Source: Bradyrhizobium sp. AT1 | GTDB lineage: Bacteria; Pseudomonadota; Alphaproteobacteria; Rhizobiales; Xanthobacteraceae | NCBI RefSeq assembly: GCF_001590795.1 | Contig: NZ_JXDL01000001.1 | Span: forward strand, 1,084,863 to 1,148,862 | Direction: 5' to 3' | DNA length: 64,000 nt | Shown here: positions 28,371 to 37,138 of the stretch, piece after piece | Position numbering within the stretch: position 1 is the stretch's first letter | Layout: the number at the start of each line of letters is the position of its first letter | Program-made: the position numbers and the translations under genes | Notes under the pieces: model-generated | The model's input: the letters and a program-made list of their open reading frames with translations, nothing else | Database searches by the model: none | Told to the model about the DNA's origin: nothing

Positions 28371-29336
28371 TCACTGCATGCGGCGCGCGGTTTTGGCATT
28401 CAGGGCTTCGATCCTGTCCTGCCAAAATGCGCTTGCGGTGCCGAAAACGTTGTAGCCGACATGGGTCGAGACCTTGATGCGGTCGAGGATCGACAGCTCG
28501 GTCACGGTCTCCATGCGGTTGCTGCGCGGATCGAACACGATCAGCTTCAGCGGGGTCTGCTCGAGGATGAAGCGCGACACGGAGTGATTGCGGTCGCTGC
28601 CGTGCTCTTCGCACATGATGACGCTGTCGGCTTCGAGCAGCCGTGCGCCGCCCTTGATCGCCTCGATCTCGACGCCCTCGACGTCGAGCTTGATCAGGTA
28701 CTTGCCGGTAGCTGCGATCTTGCCGTCCTCGATCAGATTGTCGAGCGAGATGACCGGCACGTCCTCACCGCCTGCCGACGGATCGCCGGCGATGCTGAAG
28801 GCCTCGTGCTTGGTGCCGGACAGCCGCGCCGTGCCACGCGATGCACCGATCGCACACTTCATGGTCTCGAAGCGATTGCCGTTGACGCGAGCGTTGTTGG
28901 CGAGCTTCGGATAGTTCTGCCCCGACGGCTCGATCGCGATCGCCTTGTGCGAACCGAACGGCTTGCTCGAGACCAGCACCGACCAGTAGCCGTAATTGGC
29001 GCCGCAATCGAGCAGCGTATAGTCGACGTCGATGCTATCGGCGAACAGGACCTCGAGCTCGTCTTCGTAATTGTAGGAGCGGTTGAGCAGCTTGCTCCAA
29101 TAGCCGTCGCCATAGGGGAATTCGAACACGGCGTCGGGATTGAGCCTGATCGCGATGTTGCGCTCGGGCAGCGTCTTCCGCAGCAAATTCGCGCAGGCGA
29201 TGTAGCCCATATGCGAGAAGTGCGAGGAGATCTTCGATCCCGTCACCAGCGCCAAGGCAGCAGTCCGCTCCCACAGGTTGGCCCCTTCCAGGGCCCCCGA
29301 GGCGCGGTCGAACTGGATTGGCGCCTGCTGCCCCAT
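28371..29336 (-). CDS. FkbM-family SAM-dependent methyltransferase inside the nuo operon
   Basis: A 321-residue protein. The SAM-binding strand-loop is TLLDCGANYGYWSVL (near residue 110), followed by the acidic strand IAIEPSGQNYPKL, and the FkbM hallmark YLIKLDVEGVEIEAIKGG lies near residue 225. FkbM proteins are O-methyltransferases, often acting on sugars, lipids or polyketides. The ATG at 29336 overlaps the nuoD stop as TGATG, so it is translated from the complex I message; the longer open frame upstream lies within nuoD. nuoE begins 12 nt downstream. A methyltransferase is not a complex I subunit. Arginine methylation of the NuoD-type subunit is known in mitochondria, but by an unrelated enzyme, so any role here is speculative. 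Confidence 0.9.
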   Translation of the reverse strand: MGQQAPIQFDRASGALEGANLWERTAALALVTGSKISSHFSHMGYIACANLLRKTLPERNIAIRLNPDAVFEFPYGDGYWSKLLNRSYNYEDELEVLFADSIDVDYTLLDCGANYGYWSVLVSSKPFGSHKAIAIEPSGQNYPKLANNARVNGNRFETMKCAIGASRGTARLSGTKHEAFSIAGDPSAGGEDVPVISLDNLIEDGKIAATGKYLIKLDVEGVEIEAIKGGARLLEADSVIMCEEHGSDRNHSVSRFILEQTPLKLIVFDPRSNRMETVTELSILDRIKVSTHVGYNVFGTASAFWQDRIEALNAKTARRMQ

Positions 29337-30532
29337 CACCGATCGACCTCTCCGAACACGATGTCGAGCGAGCCGAGGATGGCCGAGACGTCGGCGAGCA
29401 GATGGCCGCGGCAGATGTGGTCCATCGCCTGCAGATGCGCAAAGCCGGGCGCGCGGATCTTGCACTTGTAGGGCTTGTTGGTGCCGTCCGAGATCAGATA
29501 GACGCCGAACTCGCCCTTGGGCGCCTCGACCGCGGCATAGACTTCGCCGGCCGGCACGTGAACGCCCTCGGTGTAGAGCTTGAAGTGATGGATCAGCGCT
29601 TCCATCGAGCGCTTCATCTCGCCGCGTCGCGGCGGCGCGACCTTGTTGTCTTCGACGACGACGGGGCCCTTGCCGTCGGCCGCGTTCAGCTTCTGGATGC
29701 ACTGCTTCATGATGCGCACGGACTGGCGCATCTCTTCCATGCGGATCAGATAGCGGTCGTAGCAGTCGCCGTTCTTGCCGATCGGAATGTCGAAATCCAT
29801 TTCGGCGTAGCACTCATAGGGCTGCGACTTGCGCAGGTCCCAGGCCGCGCCCGAGCCGCGCACCATCACGCCGGAGAAGCCCCACTCCCAGGCTTCCTTC
29901 AGCGGCACCACGCCGATATCGACGTTGCGCTGCTTGAAGATGCGGTTGGCGGTGAGCAGCCGGTCGAGGTCGTCCACGACCTTCAGGAACGGATCGCACC
30001 AGGCCTCGATGTCGTCGACCAGCTTCTGCGGCAGATCCTGATGCACGCCGCCGACGCGGAAGTAAGCCGCGTGCATACGGCTGCCCGAGGCGCGCTCGTA
30101 GAACACCATCAGCTTTTCGCGCTCTTCGAAACCCCACAGCGGCGGGGTCAGCGCGCCGACGTCCATCGCCTGCGTGGTGACGTTGAGCAGGTGCGAGAGG
30201 ATGCGGCCGATCTCGCAATAAAGCACGCGGATCAGCTGGCCGCGGCGCGGCACCTCGATGCCAAGCAGCTTCTCGGCGGCGAGACAGAAGGCGTGCTCCT
30301 GGTTCATCGGCGCGACGTAGTCGAGCCGGTCGAAATAAGGGATCGCCTGCAGGTAGGTCTTCTGCTCGATCAGCTTTTCGGTGCCGCGGTGAAGCAGGCC
30401 GATATGCGGGTCGACGCGCGCGACGACTTCGCCGTCGAGCTCCAGCACCAGGCGCAACACGCCGTGCGCCGCCGGATGCTGCGGTCCGAAATTGATGGTG
30501 AAGTTGCGAAGCTGTTCGGGTTGCTCGTTCAT
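29336..30532 (-). CDS. nuoD: NADH-quinone oxidoreductase subunit D
   Basis: A 398-residue hydrogenase-large-subunit-like protein that lines the quinone-reduction site. Key landmarks are [21 protein letters not shown] near the N terminus, [29 protein letters not shown] and the C-terminal [11 protein letters not shown]. The quinone-binding His (in QHPAAHG) and Tyr (in PYFDRLDYV context) regions are intact. It is separate from nuoC (2 nt gap), unlike the fused NuoCD of enterobacteria. Confidence 0.97.
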   Translation of the reverse strand: MNEQPEQLRNFTINFGPQHPAAHGVLRLVLELDGEVVARVDPHIGLLHRGTEKLIEQKTYLQAIPYFDRLDYVAPMNQEHAFCLAAEKLLGIEVPRRGQLIRVLYCEIGRILSHLLNVTTQAMDVGALTPPLWGFEEREKLMVFYERASGSRMHAAYFRVGGVHQDLPQKLVDDIEAWCDPFLKVVDDLDRLLTANRIFKQRNVDIGVVPLKEAWEWGFSGVMVRGSGAAWDLRKSQPYECYAEMDFDIPIGKNGDCYDRYLIRMEEMRQSVRIMKQCIQKLNAADGKGPVVVEDNKVAPPRRGEMKRSMEALIHHFKLYTEGVHVPAGEVYAAVEAPKGEFGVYLISDGTNKPYKCKIRAPGFAHLQAMDHICRGHLLADVSAILGSLDIVFGEVDR

Positions 30533-30534
30533 GA

Positions 30535-31149
30535 TCAGACCTTCGGCCCCGCTTTTTCATCTCCCGGAAGGACCGGATAGTCCGCGCCTTCCCACGGCGA
30601 GAGGAAATCGAACTTGCGGAATTCCTGGTTGAGCCTGACGGGCTCGTACACCACCCGCTTCTCCTGGTCGTCGTAGCGGACCTCGACGAAACCGGTGGTC
30701 GGGAAATCCTTGCGCAGCGGATGCCCCTCGAAGCCGTAATCGGTGAGGATGCGGCGCATGTCGGGATGGCCGACGAAGAACACGCCGTAGAGGTCGTAGG
30801 CCTCGCGCTCGAACCAGTCGGCGCCCGGGAACACCTCGATCAGCGACGGCACCTGGGTCGTCTCGTCGGCCTGGGCCTTGAGCCGGATGCGCGCGTTCAA
30901 GGTCGGGGACAGGAAGTGATAGATCACGTCGAAACGCTTTTCGCGCGACGGATAGTCCGCGGCCGTGATGTCGGTGAAGTTGACGAAGCGGCAGTTCGGA
31001 TCGTCGCGGAGGTACTTGACCACCTCGACGATCTTGCTGGCCTCGACATCAACCGTCAGCTGGTTGAAGGCCACCGAATGACCGGTGGCGGCGCCCGGAA
31101 GCGCGCTAACGATCGTCTGCCCCAGGGCGTCGAGCTTGGCGTCGTCCAT
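30535..31149 (-). CDS. nuoC: NADH-quinone oxidoreductase subunit C
   Basis: A 204-residue hydrophilic subunit of the connecting module. The chosen ATG at 31149 gives [18 protein letters not shown]; the longer open frame overlaps nuoB. Conserved C-terminal signatures are [19 protein letters not shown] and [19 protein letters not shown]. It is normal in length for an unfused NuoC, sits 11 nt after nuoB and 2 nt before nuoD. Confidence 0.97.
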   Translation of the reverse strand: MDDAKLDALGQTIVSALPGAATGHSVAFNQLTVDVEASKIVEVVKYLRDDPNCRFVNFTDITAADYPSREKRFDVIYHFLSPTLNARIRLKAQADETTQVPSLIEVFPGADWFEREAYDLYGVFFVGHPDMRRILTDYGFEGHPLRKDFPTTGFVEVRYDDQEKRVVYEPVRLNQEFRKFDFLSPWEGADYPVLPGDEKAGPKV

Positions 31150-31160
31150 GACGTAAAACC

Positions 31161-31748
31161 TTAGCGTTCGATGGTGCCGGTGCGCCGGATCTTCTTCTGC
31201 AGCAGCAGCACGCCGTACAGCAGCGCTTCCGCCGTGGGCGGGCAGCCCGGCACGTAGATGTCGATCGGCACGATGCGGTCGCAGCCCCGCACGACCGAGT
31301 AGGAATAGTGATAATAGCCGCCGCCATTGGCGCAGGAGCCCATCGAGATGACGTAGCGCGGCTCGGGCATCTGGTCGTAGACCTTGCGCAGCGCGGGCGC
31401 CATCTTGTTGGTCAGCGTACCCGCGACGATCATCACGTCGGACTGGCGCGGCGAGGCACGTGGGGCGAAGCCGAAGCGCTCGACGTCGTAGCGCGGCATC
31501 GACACCTGCATCATCTCGACGGCGCAGCAGGCGAGACCGAAGGTCATCCACATCAACGAGCCGGTACGGGCCCAGGTGATGAGGTCGTCGGTCGCGGCCA
31601 CGAAGAAGCCCTTGTCGGACAGCTCGGAGTTGACCTCGAGGAAGAACGGATCATTGGCCCCGACCGGCCGGCCGGTCGAGGGATCCAGGATGCCCTTGGG
31701 GGCCGGCGCGATCGCCGGACCAGCGGGCGATGCAGGGTTCAATCCCAT
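31161..31748 (-). CDS. nuoB: NADH-quinone oxidoreductase subunit B
   Basis: A 195-residue subunit carrying terminal cluster N2, which reduces quinone. Ligands are the tandem cysteines in [10 protein letters not shown], the Cys in MGSCANGGG and the Cys in [12 protein letters not shown] use the ATG at 31748, which has AAGGGAG about eight bases upstream. The ATG at 31769 lacks a ribosome site and would lengthen the overlap with nuoA from 10 to 31 nt. An N-terminal Pro/Ala-rich tail of about 30 residues precedes the conserved domain. Confidence 0.97.
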   Translation of the reverse strand: MGLNPASPAGPAIAPAPKGILDPSTGRPVGANDPFFLEVNSELSDKGFFVAATDDLITWARTGSLMWMTFGLACCAVEMMQVSMPRYDVERFGFAPRASPRQSDVMIVAGTLTNKMAPALRKVYDQMPEPRYVISMGSCANGGGYYHYSYSVVRGCDRIVPIDIYVPGCPPTAEALLYGVLLLQKKIRRTGTIER

Positions 31749-32104
31749 TCCAGTGCTCCCTTCTTCCATTCATAGGCGAACCCGATCGTCAGCACGCCGA
31801 GGAACACCACCATGGACCAGAAGCCGGTCGCGCCAAGCTTGCCGAACGCCACCGCCCAGGGAAACAGGAACGCCACTTCGAGGTCGAAGATGATGAAGAG
31901 GATGGCGACCAGGTAGAAGCGGACGTCGAACTTCATGCGTGCGTCGTCGAAGGCGTTGAAACCGCACTCATAGGCCGACAGCTTTTCCGGATCCGGCTGC
32001 TGGAACGCCACGATGAAGGGCGCGATCAGCAGCACCAGGCCGATGAGGCCCGCGACCGCTATGAAGACGACGAGTGGAAGATAGTTCTGCAGAATGCCGC
32101 TCAT
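31739..32104 (-). CDS. nuoA: NADH-quinone oxidoreductase subunit A
   Basis: A 121-residue membrane subunit with three helices, first gene of the complex I operon. The ATG at 32104 gives [18 protein letters not shown]; upstream in-frame starts lie in the leader. Landmarks are the conserved loop [21 protein letters not shown], containing the Cys used to monitor active and deactive states, and [24 protein letters not shown] candidate promoter lies about 65 bases upstream. Confidence 0.97.
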   Translation of the reverse strand: MSGILQNYLPLVVFIAVAGLIGLVLLIAPFIVAFQQPDPEKLSAYECGFNAFDDARMKFDVRFYLVAILFIIFDLEVAFLFPWAVAFGKLGATGFWSMVVFLGVLTIGFAYEWKKGALEWD

Positions 32105-32782
32105 TGGCGAGCCCTTTTTCCCGCAGCCTCGGGACAGCCACGGATTCGTCCGATTTGGAATTGTTCTGAGCCTTAGCGCAGTGCACCAATGGGCGCAAGA
32201 CACGCTCTTTTCAGGCCCTTTGCCGCTCCCAGAACGGTGAAAATCCCGGAATCACCCCGCGCTGGTATGGAGCAGATCGGCAGGGCCAGCAAGGGCGGCC
32301 ACCGGTTTTGCAGGGCGGCAGTCCGGGGATTGCGGCATACGGGCTGCGGTAGCGCTTTGCCGTGCATCGTCCGAGAAAAATGCTTGGTTTCGAGTGCGGC
32401 AGCGCACCCAAACCGAGGGCTGGGAGCCCAACTGTCGCCCCGGTGACATATTGGCTGCCCCGTGTCTGGGAGCCGCGATGCCGGATCGCCGAAAATGGTC
32501 GCGATCGCGCGCAGGACAGTTGCAGCAAAGACACCTATCCACAGGCGCAAATGATCAGACGAGCCATGCGTGACGGCGGGACCGGACCCGCCTTCCGCGA
32601 AAGCTGCCGCGTCCTGCCATATATTTCGCAGTCCGGCGGGCCGCGAGCGCGGCGCCGGCGACGTGCATGGCCGTCGCGCGCGCCGCGCCCGGATGAGCTT
32701 CAGGCCGGGGGGGCATAGCCGGGAGCTCATCGATCCCGTGTGGAAGAGCGGCGGCACCAGATGTCGCCGCCCTCCCCGATCC
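32105..32782. other. 678-bp intergenic region between nuoA and the siderophore-receptor gene
   Basis: This holds the nuo leader and promoter at its left end and the downstream end of the receptor gene at its right end. A GGCGGC/GCCGCC stem (32750-32771, 10-nt loop) near the receptor stop could be a weak terminator, but it lacks a T-run. Open frames here have no ribosome sites or recognisable products. I see no tRNA, repeat or further gene. Confidence 0.6.
32170..32198 (-). promoter_or_regulatory. Candidate promoter of the nuo operon
   Basis: On the minus strand TTGCGC is followed, after a 17-bp spacer, by TAAGGC. Spacing is ideal for a housekeeping sigma factor and the -35 begins TTG, but the -10 is only a partial match. 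Transcription would start near 32163, giving a leader of about 60 nt before nuoA. Confidence 0.35.
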
Positions 32783-35065
32783 TCACCATTTGTAGGAGAC
32801 GCTGGCCGTGACGCGCCTTCGGTCGCCGTAGAAGCAGGAGGTCGGGAACGAACAGCTCGCGACATAGATCTTGTCGGTCAGGTTGATGACGTTGAGGGCG
32901 GTGCGCCAGTTCTGCCATTCGTAATGCAGCGCGAGATCGCCGAGCACCACCGCGGGAACCTCGAGGGTGTTGGCGGGATCAGCCCAGGACGAGCCGATAT
33001 AGCGCACGCCGCCGCCGAAACCGAAGCCTTCGAGCGGCCCGTCCTTGAAGGTGTAGTCGGCCCAGCCGGAGACCAGGAGCTGAGGCGTGTTGGTCGGCGT
33101 CTTGCCGACCAGCGACGGATCGAGATCCCGGCTGTTGAAGAGATGATAGGCGGTGAAGGCGCCGATCAGCTTGAGTTCCTTGGTGGCGTTGGCCACCGCT
33201 TCGAGCTCGATGCCGCGCGAGGTTACCTCGCCGGTCTGGTTCAGCAGGATCGGCGTGCCCGCGGTCGTCGCGACGTTCTGGCGCTTCAGGTCGAACACCG
33301 AAGCCGTGAAATAGCCGTCAAAGCCCTTCGGCGAGACCTTCACGCCGATCTCGGTCTGCTGCCCGGTCTCGGGGAGGAAGAGTTGGTTGCTGGCGTTTAG
33401 ACCGACGACCGGATTGTAGCTCGTCGCATAGGAGACATAGGGCGCGATGCCGTTGTCGAAATTGTAGATCAGCCCGGCCCGCCCGCTGAACTTGCTGTCG
33501 CTACGGCTGGCGACGTTGGCCCCGGTATCGCGCGCGTCCTGAATCGTCTCGACCCAATCATTGCGGCCGCTCAAGACCAGCGTGAAGTTGCCGAGCTTCA
33601 TCTGATCCTGAAGATAGGTGCCCGCCTGCTTCTGCGTGATCAGGAAGTTGCGGAACGGCGCGCCCGTCAGCGGAATGTTGAGACCGTAGACGGGATTGAA
33701 GACGTTGACCGATGGGACGGTGCCGAAATTGAAATTCTGGTAGTCGTCGATCTGATAGCCTTTCAGATCCACCCCGAACAGCATCGTGTGCCGCACCGGC
33801 CCCGTGTTGAAGCGATACTCCAGCTGGTTGTCGAGATTGGCCTGGTTCGCGGTGTTCTTCGCGTACCAATTATATCGCCCCATCGTGGCGGTGTTGATGT
33901 TGTCCCAGCCGTTACCGATGTAGCCGCGATAAGTCAGGTCGATATGCGCGAACCGTGCATTCTGCCGGAACGTGAGGTCGTCGGTGAGATTGCGTTCGAA
34001 CTGATAGCCGAGCATCTCCTGCTCGCGCGTGAACTTGTCGACGCTGGGATCACCGACGAAGAAGCTGGTCGGGATCTTGCCGAACGGCGCGTTCGTCACC
34101 GTGCCCTGGTAGGGCAGGAAGTTGATGCCTCTCGTGTCGGTCTTCGAGGCCGATGCGAGAACCGTGAAGCTGGTGTCGGCATCCGGCCTCCACGTGAAGG
34201 ACGGCGCGATGAAATAATTATTGTCCGGCGTGAAGTCGACCTGCGTGCCCCCATTCCTGATCTCACCAACGGCACGATAGAACAGCTTGCCATCCCGGGG
34301 CTGCGTCGCGACCGGTCCGCCGACGTCGAAGCCGACATAGGCGTTGCCGAAATTGTTGACGCCGGTCTCGATGTAGCGGATCGGCTCGGTGGGCGGCATC
34401 TTGCTGATGACGTTGACGATGCCGCTCGGGCTCGATCCGCCATAGAGCACGGCGGACGGGCCGCGCAGCACCTCGACGCGCTCCATGTTGGACGGCGGCA
34501 GCCGCCAGCTCGCATAGGAGGTATAGAACAGCTGCATGCCGTCGAGGAACAGTCCGATGTCGTCGGACTTGAAGCCGCGGATCAGCCACCAATCGTTGCG
34601 CGTGTCGGCGCCGAAGGTCCCTGCCCGCACGCCGGCGGTATAGCGCAAGACCTCGTCGAGCTTGTTCGGCTTCTGGTCGCGGATCTGCTCGGCGCCGATG
34701 ACGGACACCGATTGCGGTGTCTCCATGATCGGCGTGTTGGTCTTGGTGCCGGACGAGCTGCGGCCGGCGACGTAGCCGTTCACAGGGCCACGCGGCGTCT
34801 CGACGAAGCCGACATTGCGCTGCGGCTGCGGCTTGCTTCGATTGGCGGTCTGCACCGAACTCGGCGCGCGACGCTGCGGCGTTGTGGCCGCACGGCGGCG
34901 AGATTCCGGTGCAGTGACGGTCACCGACGGCAGGCTCGTTGCGCCGCTCGGCGCGGATGATTGTGCAAGCGATGCCTGCGGCACCAAGACCAAAGCGGAT
35001 GCGGTCGCCAACACGGCCGATCGCAGCATTCCAAGACTGTTCAACGCGCCACCCCGAAACTGCAT
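32783..35065 (-). CDS. TonB-dependent siderophore receptor (FhuA/FoxA-like)
   Basis: A 760-residue outer-membrane receptor. A signal peptide (LRSAVLATASALVLVPQASLA) is followed by the plug domain, with TPIMETPQSVSVIGAEQI, LDEVLRYTAGV and VEVLRGPSAVLYGGSSPSGI. A 22-strand-type barrel ends in the terminal aromatic Trp required for insertion. These motifs place it among ferric-hydroxamate-type receptors. There is no N-terminal signalling domain and no FecIR pair nearby, so it is not a transducer. The start is uncertain: ATG at 35065 is used; GTG at 35101 and ATG at 35029 (closest to the signal peptide) are alternatives. No ABC permease for the siderophore is adjacent. An iron-responsive element candidate lies upstream. 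Confidence 0.92.
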   Translation of the reverse strand: MQFRGGALNSLGMLRSAVLATASALVLVPQASLAQSSAPSGATSLPSVTVTAPESRRRAATTPQRRAPSSVQTANRSKPQPQRNVGFVETPRGPVNGYVAGRSSSGTKTNTPIMETPQSVSVIGAEQIRDQKPNKLDEVLRYTAGVRAGTFGADTRNDWWLIRGFKSDDIGLFLDGMQLFYTSYASWRLPPSNMERVEVLRGPSAVLYGGSSPSGIVNVISKMPPTEPIRYIETGVNNFGNAYVGFDVGGPVATQPRDGKLFYRAVGEIRNGGTQVDFTPDNNYFIAPSFTWRPDADTSFTVLASASKTDTRGINFLPYQGTVTNAPFGKIPTSFFVGDPSVDKFTREQEMLGYQFERNLTDDLTFRQNARFAHIDLTYRGYIGNGWDNINTATMGRYNWYAKNTANQANLDNQLEYRFNTGPVRHTMLFGVDLKGYQIDDYQNFNFGTVPSVNVFNPVYGLNIPLTGAPFRNFLITQKQAGTYLQDQMKLGNFTLVLSGRNDWVETIQDARDTGANVASRSDSKFSGRAGLIYNFDNGIAPYVSYATSYNPVVGLNASNQLFLPETGQQTEIGVKVSPKGFDGYFTASVFDLKRQNVATTAGTPILLNQTGEVTSRGIELEAVANATKELKLIGAFTAYHLFNSRDLDPSLVGKTPTNTPQLLVSGWADYTFKDGPLEGFGFGGGVRYIGSSWADPANTLEVPAVVLGDLALHYEWQNWRTALNVINLTDKIYVASCSFPTSCFYGDRRRVTASVSYKW

Positions 35066-35155
35066 GTTCGATGCGCCATGCCGTCTGTCCCCGGACGGCA
35101 CGCGCTCGAGGGCGACGCTTATGTGAGGGCGCGAAAATTCCCTAATTGAAAAGGT

Positions 35156-35172
35156 CTTAGAAGGGCTCTTAT
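35156..35172. promoter_or_regulatory. Candidate Irr-type iron control element upstream of the receptor
   Basis: On the minus strand the sequence is ATAAGAG-CCC-TTCTAAG. It matches the rhizobial Irr-binding element (TTTAGAA-N3-TTCTAAA as I recall it) at 6 of 7 positions in one half and 4 of 7 in the other. It lies about 100 bases upstream of the receptor start, where an iron regulator would be expected. The match is imperfect. Confidence 0.4.
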
Positions 35173-35206
35173 AAGCGATCCAACATATCGAGGGATCGGC
35201 GCGAGA

Positions 35207-35722
35207 TCAGCGTGAGCTCTTCTCGCTCTCGAGCATGTCGGCAGCGATCGCCGTGAGCTGATCGACCTGCCCCAGCAGCGTGCGGAACTCGGCTTCGCTC
35301 AAATGTTCCAGCAGGCGCCGGTTGCGCTCCTGCGCCCCTTCGACGATCGCATCATGCGCGGCAAGGCCGGTGGCGGTCAGCGAGATCAGCACCTCGCGGC
35401 TGTCTCTGGGATTGGCCGATTTCGCGATCAGCTTGCGTGAGAGCAGATTGGCCAGTGCGCGGCTGATCTGCCCCTTGTCCTGGCCGACGGCCTCGGCGAG
35501 CCGCGCCACGCTCATCGGCGGCCGGCGGCCGAGCGAGGCGACCAGACCAAACTCGACCGAGGACAATCCGGTGAGACGCTTGTAGCGCAGGATCGCGCCA
35601 CGCTTGAGCAGGTTGGCAAGCACCATCAGTCGTGACGACAGCATCACTGTGATCGGGGCTGACGGTTCGCTCTCGTCCGCCGCGGGCGACGTCTCCCCGC
35701 CGCTGCTCTCGCTCTGGCTCAT
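35207..35722 (-). CDS. MarR-family transcriptional regulator
   Basis: A 171-residue winged-helix regulator. The ATG at 35722 has AGAGGTGG just upstream. Residues 1-25 are Ser/Glu-rich and disordered. The wHTH then contains LSSVEFGLVASLG, SVARLAEAVGQDKGQISRAL (recognition helix) and the wing NPRDSREVLISLT. MarR proteins usually repress adjacent catabolic or efflux genes until a phenolic or similar ligand binds. It is divergent from the Rieske oxygenase, with a palindrome between them, so it most likely controls that gene and itself. It also lies upstream of the siderophore receptor on the same strand. Confidence 0.88.
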   Translation of the reverse strand: MSQSESSGGETSPAADESEPSAPITVMLSSRLMVLANLLKRGAILRYKRLTGLSSVEFGLVASLGRRPPMSVARLAEAVGQDKGQISRALANLLSRKLIAKSANPRDSREVLISLTATGLAAHDAIVEGAQERNRRLLEHLSEAEFRTLLGQVDQLTAIAADMLESEKSSR

Positions 35723-35806
35723 GATCCACCTCTGCCAAGAAAGCCGGGACCTGCCAAGCGCCGGCCAGCTCATCAGATGCGACTAAGAGGCATTTGGAAA
35801 TATCGT

Positions 35807-35817
35807 TGACATTGTCA
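35807..35817. promoter_or_regulatory. Candidate MarR operator overlapping a TTGACA promoter box
   Basis: A perfect palindrome TGACA-T-TGTCA lies in the 170-bp divergent region between the MarR gene and the Rieske gene. Its left arm overlaps a consensus -35 hexamer TTGACA reading towards the Rieske gene, so bound repressor would block polymerase. The -10 region is AT-rich (AATTATTTTTC) without a clear hexamer. Confidence 0.5.
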
Positions 35818-35891
35818 TCGAATTATTTTTCACTGGCCGCAAGACGCCCAAAAAGGGCCCGGCCAGCACGGCCCACAGCGGGAGGACCAGC

Positions 35892-37082
35892 ATGACGATC
35901 ACCCAGCGGGATCGCGATCTCGGCACGGCCTATGCGATGAAGCCGGCGCACACCCGCACCGAGCTGACCTCGGTCGTCCGCGGCACGCCGATGGGTGAGC
36001 TGCTGCGCCGCTACTGGCACCCGGTCGGGCTCGTCGGTGACGCCACCGACACACCGAAAAAGGTGCGCGCATTGGGCGAGGATCTCGTGCTGTTTCGCGA
36101 CAAGCAGGGCCGCGCCGGCCTCTTGCACGCCCGCTGCTGCCACCGCGGCACCACGCTCTATTACGGCAAGGTCGAGGAGGACGGCATCCGCTGCTGCTAT
36201 CACGGTTGGAAATTCGACACCGAAGGCCATTGCCTGGAGCAGCCCTGCGAGCCCGAGGGCGCTCCGTACAAGGACAAGGTGCGCCAGCCCTGGTATCCGG
36301 TCGAGGAGCGCTACGGCCTGATCTTCGCCTATATGGGCCCGGCCGAGAAACGCCCGGTGCTGCCGGCTTACGAATGTCTCGAGCAGATGGACGATGGCGA
36401 GTTCGTCGAGGCCGACGATTCCTCGATCGGCGGCGGCGGCCCCGCCATCATCCCCTGCAACTGGCTGCAGCATTTCGAGAACGTGGTCGATCCCTATCAC
36501 GTGCCGGTGCTGCACGGCTCGTTCTCGGGACCGCAATTCACCAACATGATGGCCTCGATCCCGGAGGTGAAGTTCGACAAGACACCGCGCGGCATCGCCG
36601 TGCGCTCGATCCGCAAGCAGGACGACGGCAAGGTGTTCTATCGCGTCACCGAAGCCGCCCTCCCCACGTTGCGCGTCGTGCCGAACCCGCGCGTGGCGCA
36701 ATTCGCCCGCGTCGAGTCGATCGGCTGGACGCTGCCGATCGACGACACCTCGTTCCGCATCTATGTCGCCGGCCGCGTCAAGACCTCCGGCGACATCGGC
36801 CGGATGCGCTCGAAGTTCAACGGCAAGTTCTGGTGGGACATGACCGAGCAGGAGCACCAGCAATTCCCGGGCGACTACGAAGCCCAGGTCGGCCAGGGCG
36901 AGGTGACGATTCATTCCGAGGAGCATTTCGGCCAGAGCGACCGCGGCATCCTGATGATCCGGCGCATGCTGAGCGACCAGCTCGACGCGCTCGCCGCGGG
37001 TAGCGATCCGATCGGCGTCTCGTTCGATGCGAGCGCGCCGCCGGTCGAATTCGAAGCGGGGAATTACATCCGCGAAGGCTGA
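35892..37082 (+). CDS. Rieske non-heme iron oxygenase, alpha subunit
   Basis: A 396-residue oxygenase. The Rieske 2Fe-2S ligands are C82-x-H84 and C101-x2-H104 (in RCCHRG and CCYHGW). The mononuclear iron site is seen in NWLQHFENVVDPYHVPVLH (Asp200, His203, His208). It begins at an ATG with GGGAGGA nine bases upstream. Such enzymes hydroxylate or O-demethylate aromatic acids, or oxidise sterol and quaternary-amine substrates. The overall pattern is closest to phthalate or vanillate-type alpha3 oxygenases without beta subunit. No reductase or ferredoxin gene is nearby, so electrons must come from an unlinked partner. The MFS gene 56 nt downstream probably imports the substrate. Confidence 0.9.
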   Translation: MTITQRDRDLGTAYAMKPAHTRTELTSVVRGTPMGELLRRYWHPVGLVGDATDTPKKVRALGEDLVLFRDKQGRAGLLHARCCHRGTTLYYGKVEEDGIRCCYHGWKFDTEGHCLEQPCEPEGAPYKDKVRQPWYPVEERYGLIFAYMGPAEKRPVLPAYECLEQMDDGEFVEADDSSIGGGGPAIIPCNWLQHFENVVDPYHVPVLHGSFSGPQFTNMMASIPEVKFDKTPRGIAVRSIRKQDDGKVFYRVTEAALPTLRVVPNPRVAQFARVESIGWTLPIDDTSFRIYVAGRVKTSGDIGRMRSKFNGKFWWDMTEQEHQQFPGDYEAQVGQGEVTIHSEEHFGQSDRGILMIRRMLSDQLDALAAGSDPIGVSFDASAPPVEFEAGNYIREG

Positions 37083-37138
37083 GTTGCAGCCGATCAGGCT
37101 GGACCGCCAACGATAACAAAGACAAATTGGGGGACGCG

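Noticed and set aside
32173..32865. A 230-codon minus-strand frame across the nuoA-receptor gap
   Set aside because: It overlaps the receptor gene, lacks a ribosome site and reads as random Arg/Pro/Ser-rich sequence.
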